From assembly GCF_032970905.1 (NCBI RefSeq), contig NZ_JAWJZA010000014.1: a stretch of 61,361 nt of DNA; one strand, given 5' to 3'. The notes beneath the pieces are model-generated. The model saw nothing but the letters and a program-made list of their open reading frames with translations, made no database searches and had not been told where the DNA came from. The position numbers were made by a program, and so were the translations under genes. Positions within the stretch are counted from its first letter, which is position 1. The number at the start of each line of letters is the position of its first letter. Below are positions 26,361-33,935 of this stretch, in pieces. The DNA is from Veillonella absiana. Lineage in GTDB: Bacteria > Bacillota > Negativicutes > Veillonellales > Veillonellaceae.

Positions 26361-26669
26361 ATGCGAGAGAAAGTAATCGAACACCACCTGGTGATGGAAA
26401 CGGAGAAGGCTGGCGGTAAGGCAGTGAAGCTTGTTTCGCCATCATTTGCAGGTATGCCGGACCGCTTGATTCTATTGGCTGATGGGAAGATGGGCTTTGT
26501 GGAAGTAAAGGCGCCGGGGCAGAAGCCAAGGCCGCTGCAGCTGAAGCGCCATGCCATGTTGCGACGGCTGGGCTACCAGGTATTCGTCCTGGATGCCATG
26601 GAGGATATTCCCGCAGTCCTGAAGGCTATCGCCCACATGCCTGATGGGAAAGGGGGCGGAGGTGCATGA
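26361..26669 (+). CDS. VRR-NUC domain nuclease
   Basis: 102-residue stand-alone VRR-NUC nuclease, a small PD-(D/E)XK fold found beside SNF2 helicases in phages. The motifs are KLVSPSFAGMPDRLIL (catalytic D) and GFVEVKAPGQKP (E-x-K), with LKRHAMLRRLGYQVFVLD after. The ATG at 26361 has AAGGGGTGA five bases upstream; an earlier in-frame ATG at 26292 lies inside the repeat region. Its stop overlaps the helicase start (ATGA), so the two products likely act together on branched DNA. Confidence 0.9.
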   Translation: MREKVIEHHLVMETEKAGGKAVKLVSPSFAGMPDRLILLADGKMGFVEVKAPGQKPRPLQLKRHAMLRRLGYQVFVLDAMEDIPAVLKAIAHMPDGKGGGGA

Positions 26670-28036
26670 AGTTCATGCCGCATGATTATCAGAAATACGC
26701 CATCGAATACATCAAGTCCCATCCCATTACAGCCCTGTTCCTAGACATGGGCCTTGGCAAGACGGTGACAACGCTGACAGCCATCCGTGACCTCATGTAT
26801 GATGCCTTTGAAGTTAAGCGGGTGCTGGTGGTAGCTCCGCTGCGGGTGGCGAGAGACACCTGGCCGGATGAACTCAGGAAGTGGAATCACCTGAAAGAGC
26901 TGACCTGCAGTGTGGTCGTGGGAACCGTGGCAGAACGGCGGCGGGCTTTGCAGCAGGATGCGGATATCTATATCGTGAACCGCGAGAACCTGGCCTGGCT
27001 CTATGAGAACAGCCGCCTGGATTTCGATATGGTCGTCCTGGACGAGCTGTCGAGTTTCAAGAACCACCAGTCGAAGCGGTTCCGGGCCATGAAGGCCATG
27101 CGGCCGAAGGTGAAACGCATCGTAGGGCTGACGGGGACACCAACCGGGAACGGCTTGATGGATCTCTGGGCCGAGTTCCGTATCCTGGATATGGGGGAGC
27201 GGCTGGGAAGATATATCAGCCAGTACCGTAACTTATACTTCAAGCCGGATAAGCGCAACGGCATGGTGGTGTATTCCTACAAGCCCCTGCCGGGAGCGGA
27301 AGAAGCCATCTATCACCAGATTTCCGACATCACCATGTCCATGAAGGCAACAGATTATCTGGAGATGCCGGAACTGGTGAGCGTAGCGAAAGAGGTCCGC
27401 TTGAGTGAAACGGAAAAGAAACGGTACGATGAGCTGAAGAAGTCCCTGGTACTGGAGCTTCCAGGCGGCGAGGTCACCTCTGCTAATGCTGCATCGCTTA
27501 CCCTGAAGCTTTCGCAGATGGCGAACGGCGCCATTTACACAGATGACAAGAACGTCGTGAATATCCATGACCGTAAACTGGAGGCCCTGGAAGACCTAGT
27601 AGAAAGTGCCAACGGGAAGTCTGTCCTGGTGGCGTACTGGTTCAAGCACGATAAGGACCGCATCCGGGAGCGGATGGAAGCCAGGGAACTGAAGGAGCCG
27701 CAGGATTTCGCCGACTGGAACGCAGGAAAGATTCCTGTGGCCCTCATCCATCCAGCTTCTGCCGGACACGGCCTGAACCTGCAGAAGGGTGGTTCCATCC
27801 TGATCTGGTTCGGCCTGACTTGGAGCCTGGAGCTGTACCAGCAGACCAACGCCCGGCTCTGGCGGCAGGGGCAGGCGGACAAGACGGTCATCATACAGCA
27901 CATCGTAGCCAAGGACACGATTGATGAACGCATCCTGAACGTCTTGAAACACAAAGACGGAACCCAGGCGGCTTTGATTGATGCCGTAAAGGCTGACCTG
28001 GGCATGACGGAAACAGGAAATGGGGGTATACTATGA
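26666..28036 (+). CDS. SNF2-family DEAD-like helicase
   Basis: 456-residue SF2 helicase of the phage SNF2 type. Motif I is DMGLGKTVTTLTAIRD near 27, motif II is VVLDELSSFKN near 124, motif III is GLTGTPTGN, and the C-terminal lobe has HPASAGHGLNLQKG (motif V) and QQTNARLWRQGQ (motif VI). It overlaps VRR-NUC and the late regulator by four bases each, so the three are one translationally coupled set. It probably remodels replication or recombination intermediates. Confidence 0.92.
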   Translation: MKFMPHDYQKYAIEYIKSHPITALFLDMGLGKTVTTLTAIRDLMYDAFEVKRVLVVAPLRVARDTWPDELRKWNHLKELTCSVVVGTVAERRRALQQDADIYIVNRENLAWLYENSRLDFDMVVLDELSSFKNHQSKRFRAMKAMRPKVKRIVGLTGTPTGNGLMDLWAEFRILDMGERLGRYISQYRNLYFKPDKRNGMVVYSYKPLPGAEEAIYHQISDITMSMKATDYLEMPELVSVAKEVRLSETEKKRYDELKKSLVLELPGGEVTSANAASLTLKLSQMANGAIYTDDKNVVNIHDRKLEALEDLVESANGKSVLVAYWFKHDKDRIRERMEARELKEPQDFADWNAGKIPVALIHPASAGHGLNLQKGGSILIWFGLTWSLELYQQTNARLWRQGQADKTVIIQHIVAKDTIDERILNVLKHKDGTQAALIDAVKADLGMTETGNGGIL

Positions 28037-28482
28037 AGCAGGAAACAGAAGAAGAAGAAAAGCGTATGGAAGCCAAGGCGTACCTGGAACAGGCACGGAA
28101 CATCAACATACAGATAGACAGCAAGCTGGAGCAGGTATCGTCTTTGCGGCAGCTGGCCATCAAGGCGTCATCGACACTCAGCCCGGTGCCGCCGAGCGGG
28201 ACGCCTAACCCGCACCGACTGGAAGAAACCATTGCCCGCATGATGGATATGGAGCATGAAGTGGATGAAGCCATCGACGGCCTGATCGAACTCAAGGCAG
28301 ATATCATGAAAGCCATCAGCCGGATTCCGGATGCCCGGGAACGGGTCATCCTGGAACTCCGCTACTTGGCCTTTAAAGACTGGGCATCCATTGCCGATGC
28401 CCTCGGACTTCATGTCCGCCAGGTGTACCGCCTGCATGACGAAGCCCTGAAACACATCGAGATTCCTGGCGAATGTCACTGA
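28033..28482 (+). CDS. ArpU/DUF1492-like late transcription regulator
   Basis: 149-residue protein with a long coiled N-terminal region and a C-terminal sigma region 4-like helix-turn-helix (RIPDARERVILELRYLAFKDW, then IADALGLHVRQVYRLHDEAL). It is the last gene of the early unit, directly before packaging genes, where RinA/ArpU-type activators of late genes are found. TGTCAC repeats overlap its 3' end and may be its own target, so it could switch on the HNH-terminase-structural unit. Confidence 0.75.
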   Translation: MKQETEEEEKRMEAKAYLEQARNINIQIDSKLEQVSSLRQLAIKASSTLSPVPPSGTPNPHRLEETIARMMDMEHEVDEAIDGLIELKADIMKAISRIPDARERVILELRYLAFKDWASIADALGLHVRQVYRLHDEALKHIEIPGECH

Positions 28483-28535
28483 ATGTCACTAAAGCAGCAC
28501 TTGATGTCACAGGCTTCTGTAAGATATACTATAAT
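28474..28535 (+). promoter_or_regulatory. TGTCAC repeats and TATAAT, candidate late promoter
   Basis: TGTCAC occurs at 28474, 28484 and 28505, spaced 10 and 21 bases so all face one side of the helix. TATAAT follows at 28530-28535, 19 bases after the last copy, and no normal -35 box is present. This layout suggests an activator-dependent promoter for the packaging and structural genes. Confidence 0.55.
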
Positions 28536-28552
28536 CAGCAAGAAAAGAATGA

Positions 28553-28586
28553 AGGACCGAGGTTTGAACGCTATCGGTCCTTTTTT
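28553..28586 (+). terminator. Terminator/attenuator before the HNH gene
   Basis: AGGACCGA (28553-28560) pairs perfectly with TCGGTCCT (28574-28581), followed by a T-run. It lies about 20 bases after the candidate late TATAAT, so transcription of the late genes would need to pass it. Confidence 0.8.
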
Positions 28587-28605
28587 GATGCCGGAGATGA
28601 TGTAA

Positions 28606-28965
28606 ATGCCCAGAAGACCGAATACGCCTTGCAAATATCCGGGCTGCCCCAGGCTGGTGCCGTATGGAAGAAAATATTGTGAGGAACATGAACGGCAGTG
28701 CCAGGGCGACCGGGCCAGTGCAGAGACACGTGGTTACGGATGGGAGTGGCAGAAGGCTAGAAAGTTTTTCCTGAAACGCCATCCCTGGTGCATTCGCTGC
28801 AAAGCAAAAGGCCGTCTCGTCCCGGCAACGGTCGTTGACCATATCAAACCGCATCGCGGTGATGAGAAACTGTTCTGGGACGAAACGAACTGGCAGCCCC
28901 TTTGCAAGAGCTGTCATGACCATAAGACGATGACCGAAGACCGGAACATCGAGTACAAGTACTGA
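28606..28965 (+). CDS. HNH endonuclease
   Basis: 119-residue HNH nuclease with zinc cysteines (CKYPGCPRLV...YGRKYCEEH, CIRCKAKG) and the catalytic core VVDHIKPHRG...NWQPLCKSCHDHKT. In cos-type phages this enzyme works with the large terminase to cut concatemers, and a candidate cos region lies directly after it. The ATG has GGAGATGAT ten bases upstream. The terminase genes are separated from it by a 5-kb accessory block. Confidence 0.93.
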   Translation: MPRRPNTPCKYPGCPRLVPYGRKYCEEHERQCQGDRASAETRGYGWEWQKARKFFLKRHPWCIRCKAKGRLVPATVVDHIKPHRGDEKLFWDETNWQPLCKSCHDHKTMTEDRNIEYKY

Positions 28966-28975
28966 ATCCGTCCGT

Positions 28976-29029
28976 AGGGCGGGGGGATGCAAATCTCTGT
29001 GACCCTTCCGTCCATGACCGCCGCCCCCT
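28976..29029. other. Candidate cos region
   Basis: A GC-rich block beginning AGGGCGGGGGG (28976-28986) and ending CCGCCGCCCCCT (29018-29029), partially complementary, with ATGCAAATCTCT between them, lies in a non-coding gap right after the HNH gene. This composition and position are what I would expect of a cohesive-end site. Not proven. Confidence 0.4.
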
Positions 29030-29091
29030 CAAACGTGAAAAAACGCGAAATTCATAAGGGGGGATACCCGGCATCTAAAATCGAATCATCT

Positions 29092-29121
29092 GCTCCAGGC
29101 TATTTGGCCCGGAGCTTTTTT
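29092..29121 (+). terminator. Terminator before the accessory block
   Basis: GCTCC (29092-29096) and GGAGC (29111-29115), extended by GG/CC pairs, followed by six T. Confidence 0.7.
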
Positions 29122-29142
29122 GTTGTGTGAAAGGAGCCTGTC

Positions 29143-29382
29143 ATGAACGACTGCCAGCGTCGGCAGATAGAAGCCATGCGGAAGCAGGGGATGGGCTACA
29201 AAGCCATCGCCAGGAAGACCAAGCTGTCACGGGACAGCGTACGGAATTATTGCAGGTGGCACCACCTCGCCGGTTACGGCAGAGCGGTGGCGGCTGCCTT
29301 CAGAGAGGAGCAAGCGTGTGAAGACATCGGATATGGAATGGAAGATGATGCCCATCGGCCAGCTGAAGCCTGCGGCATATAA
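29143..29382 (+). CDS. Small helix-turn-helix protein
   Basis: 79-residue protein whose first 45 residues form a resolvase-like helix-turn-helix (RRQIEAMRKQGMGYKAIARK, then LSRDSVRNYCRWH). Its N-terminal part resembles that of the protein at 57396 in this prophage, so the two may be related. AAGGAG lies eight bases upstream. It overlaps the ParB-methyltransferase start by 65 bases. Confidence 0.65.
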   Translation: MNDCQRRQIEAMRKQGMGYKAIARKTKLSRDSVRNYCRWHHLAGYGRAVAAAFREEQACEDIGYGMEDDAHRPAEACGI

Positions 29383-30568
29383 CCCCAGGAAGCAGCTGAA
29401 GCCTGGCGACAAGGAATACGAGAAAATCAAGAAGTCCATTCAGGAGTTTGGCTATGTGGAACCCATCATCGTCAATTACGACATGACGGTCATCGGCGGG
29501 CATCAGCGCCTGACCGTACTGAAGAATCTGGGCTACGAAGAAGTCCAGTGTGTCGTTGTCCATATCGAGGATGAGCATAAGGTCAAGGCGCTCAACATCG
29601 CACTCAATAAAATCACGGGTGCTTGGAACGAACAGCTCCTGGCCGACCTCATCGTCGATTTGCAGAGCGTCGACTTCAACGTCGACCTGACGGGCTTTGA
29701 GGCACCGGAAGTGGAACAGCTCTTTTCCAAAGTCCACAACAAGAAAGTGAAAGAAGATGACTTTGATGTCGACGGTGAACTGGCAAAGCCGACCGTCGCC
29801 CGGGCGGGAGATATCTGGTTCCTGGGTGACCACCGCGTCATCTGTGGCGATGCGACGCTGCCGGAAACCTATGAACGGCTGATGGTGGGGAAGAAGGCCA
29901 ACATGGTGCTGACGGATCCGCCGTATAACGTCGATGTCGAAGAAACGGCCGGCAAGATTAAGAACGACAATATGCCGGATGACAAGTTCTACCAGTTCCT
30001 TTTCGCGGCCTTCGTCAATATGGAACAGAACATGGAGCAGGATGCTTCCATCTATGTATTCCACGCAGATACCCAGGGGCTGAACTTCCGCAAGGCATTC
30101 AAGGACGCAGGCTTTTACCTGTCCGGCTGCTGCATCTGGAAGAAGAACGCCCTGGTGCTGGGCCGCAGCCCGTACCAATGGCAGCACGAGCCGTGCCTTT
30201 TTGGCTGGAAGCTGAACGGCAGGCATCAATGGTATTCCGACCGCAAGCAGACGACCATCTGGGAATACGACCGGCCGAAAGCCAGCAAAGAGCATCCCAC
30301 CATGAAGCCTGTAGCTCTCATGGCCTATCCTATACAGAATTCATCCATGAGCCACTGCATCATCCTGGACCCGTTCCTCGGTTCCGGTTCTACGCTCATG
30401 GCCTGCCAGCAGACGGGCCGCATCTGTTACGGCATCGAGCTGGACGAGAAGTTCGTCGACGTCATCGTCAGGCGCTACATCAGTGAATATGGGGACGCGG
30501 GTGTGTTTATCCTGCGCGGGGATGAAAAAATCCCCTATGGTGATATTGCACCTGAAACAGATGAATAG
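29318..30568 (+). CDS. ParB-domain DNA methyltransferase
   Basis: 416-residue fusion. Residues 10-110 are a ParB/Srx-like nuclease domain (LKPAAYNPRKQLKPGDKEYE, TVIGGHQRLTVLKNLGY). Residues 170-400 are an N4/N6 DNA methyltransferase with TDPPYN at 199-204 before DPFLGSGST near 350, the beta-class order. Such phage enzymes are solitary methylases that protect phage DNA from host restriction. The start is GTG with AGGAG seven bases upstream. It is the first large gene of the block between HNH and terminase. Confidence 0.92.
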   Translation: MKTSDMEWKMMPIGQLKPAAYNPRKQLKPGDKEYEKIKKSIQEFGYVEPIIVNYDMTVIGGHQRLTVLKNLGYEEVQCVVVHIEDEHKVKALNIALNKITGAWNEQLLADLIVDLQSVDFNVDLTGFEAPEVEQLFSKVHNKKVKEDDFDVDGELAKPTVARAGDIWFLGDHRVICGDATLPETYERLMVGKKANMVLTDPPYNVDVEETAGKIKNDNMPDDKFYQFLFAAFVNMEQNMEQDASIYVFHADTQGLNFRKAFKDAGFYLSGCCIWKKNALVLGRSPYQWQHEPCLFGWKLNGRHQWYSDRKQTTIWEYDRPKASKEHPTMKPVALMAYPIQNSSMSHCIILDPFLGSGSTLMACQQTGRICYGIELDEKFVDVIVRRYISEYGDAGVFILRGDEKIPYGDIAPETDE

Positions 30569-30592
30569 TTTCTCCCAAAGATGCAGAATAAC

Positions 30593-30622
30593 TTGCTATT
30601 ATCGGAGTTCAGAGTGATATAT
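30593..30622 (+). promoter_or_regulatory. Repeated cargo promoter, copy 1
   Basis: TTGCTA (30593-30598), 16 bases, then TGATATAT (30615-30622), preceded by the conserved CAGAG. One of five copies sharing this exact spacing; AAAAGGAGG and the gene at 30652 follow. Confidence 0.65.
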
Positions 30623-30651
30623 GTACTAACAAAAAAAGGAGGTACATACAT

Positions 30652-31425
30652 ATGACCATCAAAACCAATCTGGACGACCGCAAGGAACTGGCGAAACACC
30701 TGATTCCCTTCAACCATAACGAAAAACTGCACTATGCAGGAACTCCGACCTTTGCTTTTGAAGGCTGCGGCTTCCGCATCCTCCGAAGCGGAGAAATCGA
30801 ATGTGATGACGAAAAGACGCAGCAGGCCCTGCGCCGCTTCCTCGAAGAGGAAGGGCTGGTGGAACCGGAAGCAGAAGCCGAAACAGAAACCATCGAAGTC
30901 GGTGTTCCCATTGACGGGATGGACGGCATCCATCTCCGCAGCCTGATCTTCACCCTCAGCGCCCAGCAGTACCTGCTGAACCGCGCAGCAGGCTCCGAGA
31001 ACTTCCATATTACAGAAGACTGCGTGACGGCCCTGAAAGAAGCCGCACTTACTGACGCTGCTTCCTTCTTCAAGGTGTACGGTACTTGCCTAAGCGGCAA
31101 TAAGGGTATCCGTCTGAATGAAGAATCGGCGACCTTCTGCTTTGCCGACAAGGGGAACGCCGTAAAGAACCGGGCCATGGTGGAACTTTTCGCCTTCCTG
31201 ATTAGCGCGGCCCGCAAAGCAAAGCGGGTACAGCCTGCGGTGAAGAAACCGGAGAACGAAAAGTACTATTTCAGGAGCTGGCTCCTGCGCATCGGCATGG
31301 GGACCAAGGCCAGCCATGAATCCCGCATGGCCCTGATGAAGGACCTCAACGGCTGGAGTGCTTTCCGCACGGAAGAAGAAGCAAAGCGTCATGCAGAGCG
31401 GGTGAAAGCACACCGGAACCGGTAA
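30652..31425 (+). CDS. Phage 'virulence protein' of unknown function
   Basis: 257-residue protein of the type annotated as virulence or virulence-related protein in gut Bacillota phages; no biochemical role known to me. It opens with a compact beta region (KLHYAGTPTFAFEGCGFRILRSGEIECDD), has an acidic linker, and a helical C-terminal half (KAAL... RSWLLRIGMGTKASHESRMALMKDL). The end resembles the tail of the neighbouring amidoligase (FRCWMLRLGLIG...LLKNLTG), hinting at a shared domain. It has its own repeated-type promoter. Confidence 0.65.
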   Translation: MTIKTNLDDRKELAKHLIPFNHNEKLHYAGTPTFAFEGCGFRILRSGEIECDDEKTQQALRRFLEEEGLVEPEAEAETETIEVGVPIDGMDGIHLRSLIFTLSAQQYLLNRAAGSENFHITEDCVTALKEAALTDAASFFKVYGTCLSGNKGIRLNEESATFCFADKGNAVKNRAMVELFAFLISAARKAKRVQPAVKKPENEKYYFRSWLLRIGMGTKASHESRMALMKDLNGWSAFRTEEEAKRHAERVKAHRNR

Positions 31426-31454
31426 AATTAATCCATAATTATTCTCAAAATGAC

Positions 31455-31484
31455 TTGCTATTGTGTGCCTTTAGAGTGATATAT
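31455..31484 (+). promoter_or_regulatory. Repeated cargo promoter, copy 2
   Basis: TTGCTA (31455-31460), 16 bases including GTGTGCCTTTAGAG, then TGATATAT (31477-31484). It precedes the amidoligase gene. Confidence 0.65.
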
Positions 31485-31531
31485 GGTGTACCGAGAGGAC
31501 ACACGCACACATAGAAAGGACAGAGAGAATT

Positions 31532-32431
31532 ATGAAAACACAGCACTTTGGCATCGAAATCGAAATGACAGGGATTACCCGCAGCAAGGCGGCCAGCCTG
31601 ATGGCCACCTTCTTCGGGACGGAACGCAAATACCACGAAGGCGGCGCCTACGACACCTACATCGCAGAAGACGGACAGGGACGGAAATGGAAAGCCATGA
31701 ACGATTCCAGCCTGGTTCCCGAAAAGAAGGTCGGCGGACGCACTGTTGAAGCCTCGACAAACTACCGCACCGAAGTGGTCAGCCCCATCCTTTCCTACGA
31801 CGACATCCCGAGCCTGCAGGAACTCATCCGCACCCTGCGCAAGGCCGGCGCTTTCGCCAACAGCTCCTGCGGCATCCACATCCATGTGGGGGCGGAACGG
31901 TTCACGCCGAAGACACTGCGGAATCTGGTGAACGTCTTTTACAGCAAGGAAGATCTGATCTACCGCGCACTGAGCATCAACCCGGGCAGGGAACACCGCT
32001 ACTGCCGCAAGACCAATGAAAAGTTTCTCAGGGAGCTGAATAAGAAACGGCCGGCGACGATGGCGAAATTCGCAGACCTCTGGTACATGGAAGCCCCCTG
32101 CGGACGGAACATGCATTACAACAGCAGCCGCTACCACGGCCTGAACATCCACGCCACCTTCACCAAAGGCACCGTCGAGTTCCGCCTTTTCAACGGCACC
32201 CTCCACGCCGGCGAAATCAAAGCCTACATCCAGTTCTGCCTTGCCATGACCCACCAGGCCCTGACCCAGAAGAAAGCCTCGGCACGGAAAACGGAAACGG
32301 ACAATGAAAAATACGCCTTCCGCTGCTGGATGCTCCGGCTTGGCCTGATTGGCGACGAGTTCAAGACCTGCCGCCATCACCTTTTGAAGAACCTGACGGG
32401 CAACGCCGCATGGAGACACGCAGCCGCCTGA
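31532..32431 (+). CDS. Amidoligase family protein (COOH-NH2 ligase)
   Basis: 299-residue member of the Amidoligase_2 family, glutamine synthetase-like enzymes predicted to form amide or isopeptide bonds. Motifs include FGIEIEMTG at the N terminus, RTEVVSPIL, SSCGIHIHVG near 112 and GTVEFRLFNGTLH near 218, supplying the acidic and histidine metal ligands. Members in phages are often linked to gamma-glutamylcyclotransferase, as here, suggesting a peptide-tag or gamma-glutamyl modification pathway. Substrate unknown. GAAAGGACAGAGAG precedes the ATG. Confidence 0.88.
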   Translation: MKTQHFGIEIEMTGITRSKAASLMATFFGTERKYHEGGAYDTYIAEDGQGRKWKAMNDSSLVPEKKVGGRTVEASTNYRTEVVSPILSYDDIPSLQELIRTLRKAGAFANSSCGIHIHVGAERFTPKTLRNLVNVFYSKEDLIYRALSINPGREHRYCRKTNEKFLRELNKKRPATMAKFADLWYMEAPCGRNMHYNSSRYHGLNIHATFTKGTVEFRLFNGTLHAGEIKAYIQFCLAMTHQALTQKKASARKTETDNEKYAFRCWMLRLGLIGDEFKTCRHHLLKNLTGNAAWRHAAA

Positions 32432-32453
32432 AGGGAACGATAAACTACACACA

Positions 32454-32471
32454 GGGCAGCCCCGGCTGCCC
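32454..32471. repeat. Hairpin after the amidoligase gene
   Basis: GGGCAGCC (32454-32461) pairs perfectly with GGCTGCCC (32464-32471) around two C. There is no T-run, so it is a stem-loop that may stabilise the mRNA end or slow transcription. Confidence 0.5.
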
Positions 32472-32514
32472 TTAAGGGGGTAGAAGGACATTCCCTTCAG
32501 AAAGGATGAGCAAT

Positions 32515-33123
32515 ATGAAGAAATACTACATCGCTTACGGAAGCAATATGGACGAACAGCAGATGGCCGTACGGTGCCGCGACGCCGGCCTTGTGGGGAC
32601 AGGATTCATTCAGGGATACGAGCTGCTTTTCAAAGGCTCGCTGACAGGCTGCTACGCCACCATCGAACCCAAGGAAGAAAGCACTGTTCCCGTCACGGTC
32701 TGGGCCATCTCCAAGGCCGACGAGAAGCGGCTGGACCGTTACGAAGGCTTCCCGACGTTCTACTACAAGAAGGATATCGAAGTGCAGATGAAAGATGGGG
32801 CGATTACAGGGCTGGTCTACATCATGCATGAAGACCGTCACTGCGGGATGCCATTCCCTTGGTATTATGAGCAGATGGAACGGGATTACCGGAAATTCGG
32901 CTTCGACCGCGTCATCCTGAAAAAAGCACTGGAAGCCAGTAAAGCAGGCATGGCCGGGATGCGGGTGAAGCTAATCTATATGGAGGACCCGCAGGCACCG
33001 GCACTGGGGACGGAAGGCACCGTCCAGTTCATCGACGATATAGGGACCATCCACGTGGCATGGGATACGGGCTGCAGCCTTGGTCTGGTGCCGGGAGTCG
33101 ATGAATGGAAAATCCTCAACTAA
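32515..33123 (+). CDS. Gamma-glutamylcyclotransferase-DUF4314 fusion
   Basis: 202-residue protein. Residues 1-115 are a GGCT-like fold with the substrate loop YIAYGSNM (5-12) and the predicted catalytic glutamate in DRYEGFPTFY (E77). Residues 150-202 match DUF4314 (GMRVKLIYMEDPQAPALGTEG, then IHVAWDTGCSLGLVPG). GGCT enzymes release pyroglutamate from gamma-glutamyl compounds, so it could reverse or process the product of the upstream amidoligase. The second ATG is chosen because AAAGGA is nine bases before it. Confidence 0.85.
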   Translation: MKKYYIAYGSNMDEQQMAVRCRDAGLVGTGFIQGYELLFKGSLTGCYATIEPKEESTVPVTVWAISKADEKRLDRYEGFPTFYYKKDIEVQMKDGAITGLVYIMHEDRHCGMPFPWYYEQMERDYRKFGFDRVILKKALEASKAGMAGMRVKLIYMEDPQAPALGTEGTVQFIDDIGTIHVAWDTGCSLGLVPGVDEWKILN

Positions 33124-33138
33124 TCTATCAGAAATGAC

Positions 33139-33168
33139 TTGCTATATTATGCATTTAGAGTGATATAT
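33139..33168 (+). promoter_or_regulatory. Repeated cargo promoter, copy 3
   Basis: TTGCTA (33139-33144), 16 bases ending TTTAGAG, then TGATATAT (33161-33168). It precedes the 59-residue gene. Confidence 0.65.
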
Positions 33169-33219
33169 ATACATACCGAAAGGAAAACACTCAAAGCATA
33201 AGAAAGCGGGGAAATAACG

Positions 33220-33399
33220 ATGAGAACAATCATTACCTTGGATGGAAAGAAAATCAGCAAGAAAGCCGCCTGTGAACAGTTCGGCAAGGAAGACATGGAA
33301 AGAAAAATTAAGGAAGCGAAACAGACCTTCATGGAAGATCCATGGGTCGAAAACAGCTGGTGGATGGGGAAAGGGATGCTGACCATCAGCTTCTGCTAA
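33220..33399 (+). CDS. Small 59-aa cargo protein
   Basis: Short charged protein beginning MRTIITLDGKKISKKAACEQFG. GCGGGGAAA lies upstream, a strong repeated-type promoter about 50 bases before and a perfect terminator just after. This stand-alone unit looks like a real gene despite its size. Function unknown. Confidence 0.7.
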   Translation: MRTIITLDGKKISKKAACEQFGKEDMERKIKEAKQTFMEDPWVENSWWMGKGMLTISFC

Positions 33400-33411
33400 G
33401 AAGCAGGCGCC

Positions 33412-33440
33412 AAAAGAGGGCTGGGAATCAGCCCTCTTTT
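33412..33440 (+). terminator. Terminator of the 59-aa gene
   Basis: AAAAGAGGGCTG (33412-33423) and CAGCCCTCTTTT (33429-33440) form a perfect 12-bp stem around GGAAT. It works in both directions by sequence. Confidence 0.9.
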
Positions 33441-33485
33441 CTCATCAAGCTCCTCAAGAAAATGCATAAATTCTCAATATAAAGC

Positions 33486-33515
33486 TCACTATTATGTGCC
33501 TTTAGAGTGATATAT
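33486..33515 (+). promoter_or_regulatory. Repeated cargo promoter, copy 4
   Basis: TCACTA (33486-33491, a weakened -35), 16 bases identical in core to copy 2 (GTGCCTTTAGAG), then TGATATAT (33508-33515). Confidence 0.6.
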
Positions 33516-33553
33516 ATACATACCAAATGGGAACACCCACAAAGGAAAAGCAC

Positions 33554-33877
33554 ATGAAAGCGAGGAAAAACATGAAAGACTTGAACGCAATCGACAAACA
33601 GAACCTGGACGGAGCATACGGAGCCACCGCAGTAGCGATGGACTGGCCGGAAGACCTTTCCGAAAAGGCGAAAGAAGCTTTGGGTTACCTGGATGACACT
33701 GCTTACCTTTTCCATTACCTTGGGAAGTACATCATCACCGACGAAAGCCTCTGGCTTACAGAATTTGGAAACGGCACCATGGACAGCCCTTACGATTTTC
33801 CCAGAGCCGAATTTAGCAGTCTTGAAGAAGTCGGCCCCTGGCTGGAAAGTGTGGCGGACGAACTGGAAGATTTCTAA
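33554..33877 (+). CDS. Acidic cargo protein of unknown function
   Basis: 107-residue acidic protein (VAMDWPEDLSEKAKEALGYL, then the C terminus VGPWLESVADELEDF) of no recognised family. AAAGGAA lies about seven bases before this ATG; the ATG at 33572 with GAGGAA is an alternative. The ATG at 33527 would leave almost no leader after the promoter. Promoter copy 4 and a strong terminator frame the gene. Confidence 0.7.
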   Translation: MKARKNMKDLNAIDKQNLDGAYGATAVAMDWPEDLSEKAKEALGYLDDTAYLFHYLGKYIITDESLWLTEFGNGTMDSPYDFPRAEFSSLEEVGPWLESVADELEDF

Positions 33878-33888
33878 CTTAACACACA

Positions 33889-33913
33889 AACAGCCCTGCG
33901 GGGCTGTTTTTTA
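33889..33913 (+). terminator. Terminator before terminase
   Basis: AACAGCCC (33889-33896) pairs with GGGCTGTT (33901-33908) and is followed by T residues, closing the accessory block. Confidence 0.85.
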
Positions 33914-33935
33914 TTACAGAAAGGAGGTGTATGGC

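Noticed and set aside
28473..28682. 69-codon frame over the late promoter region
   Set aside because: It covers the TGTCAC repeats and a perfect terminator and runs into the HNH gene in another frame; no ribosome binding site.
31445..32491. 348-codon open frame antisense to the amidoligase
   Set aside because: Overlaps a clear family protein completely and runs through promoter copy 2; no start site support.
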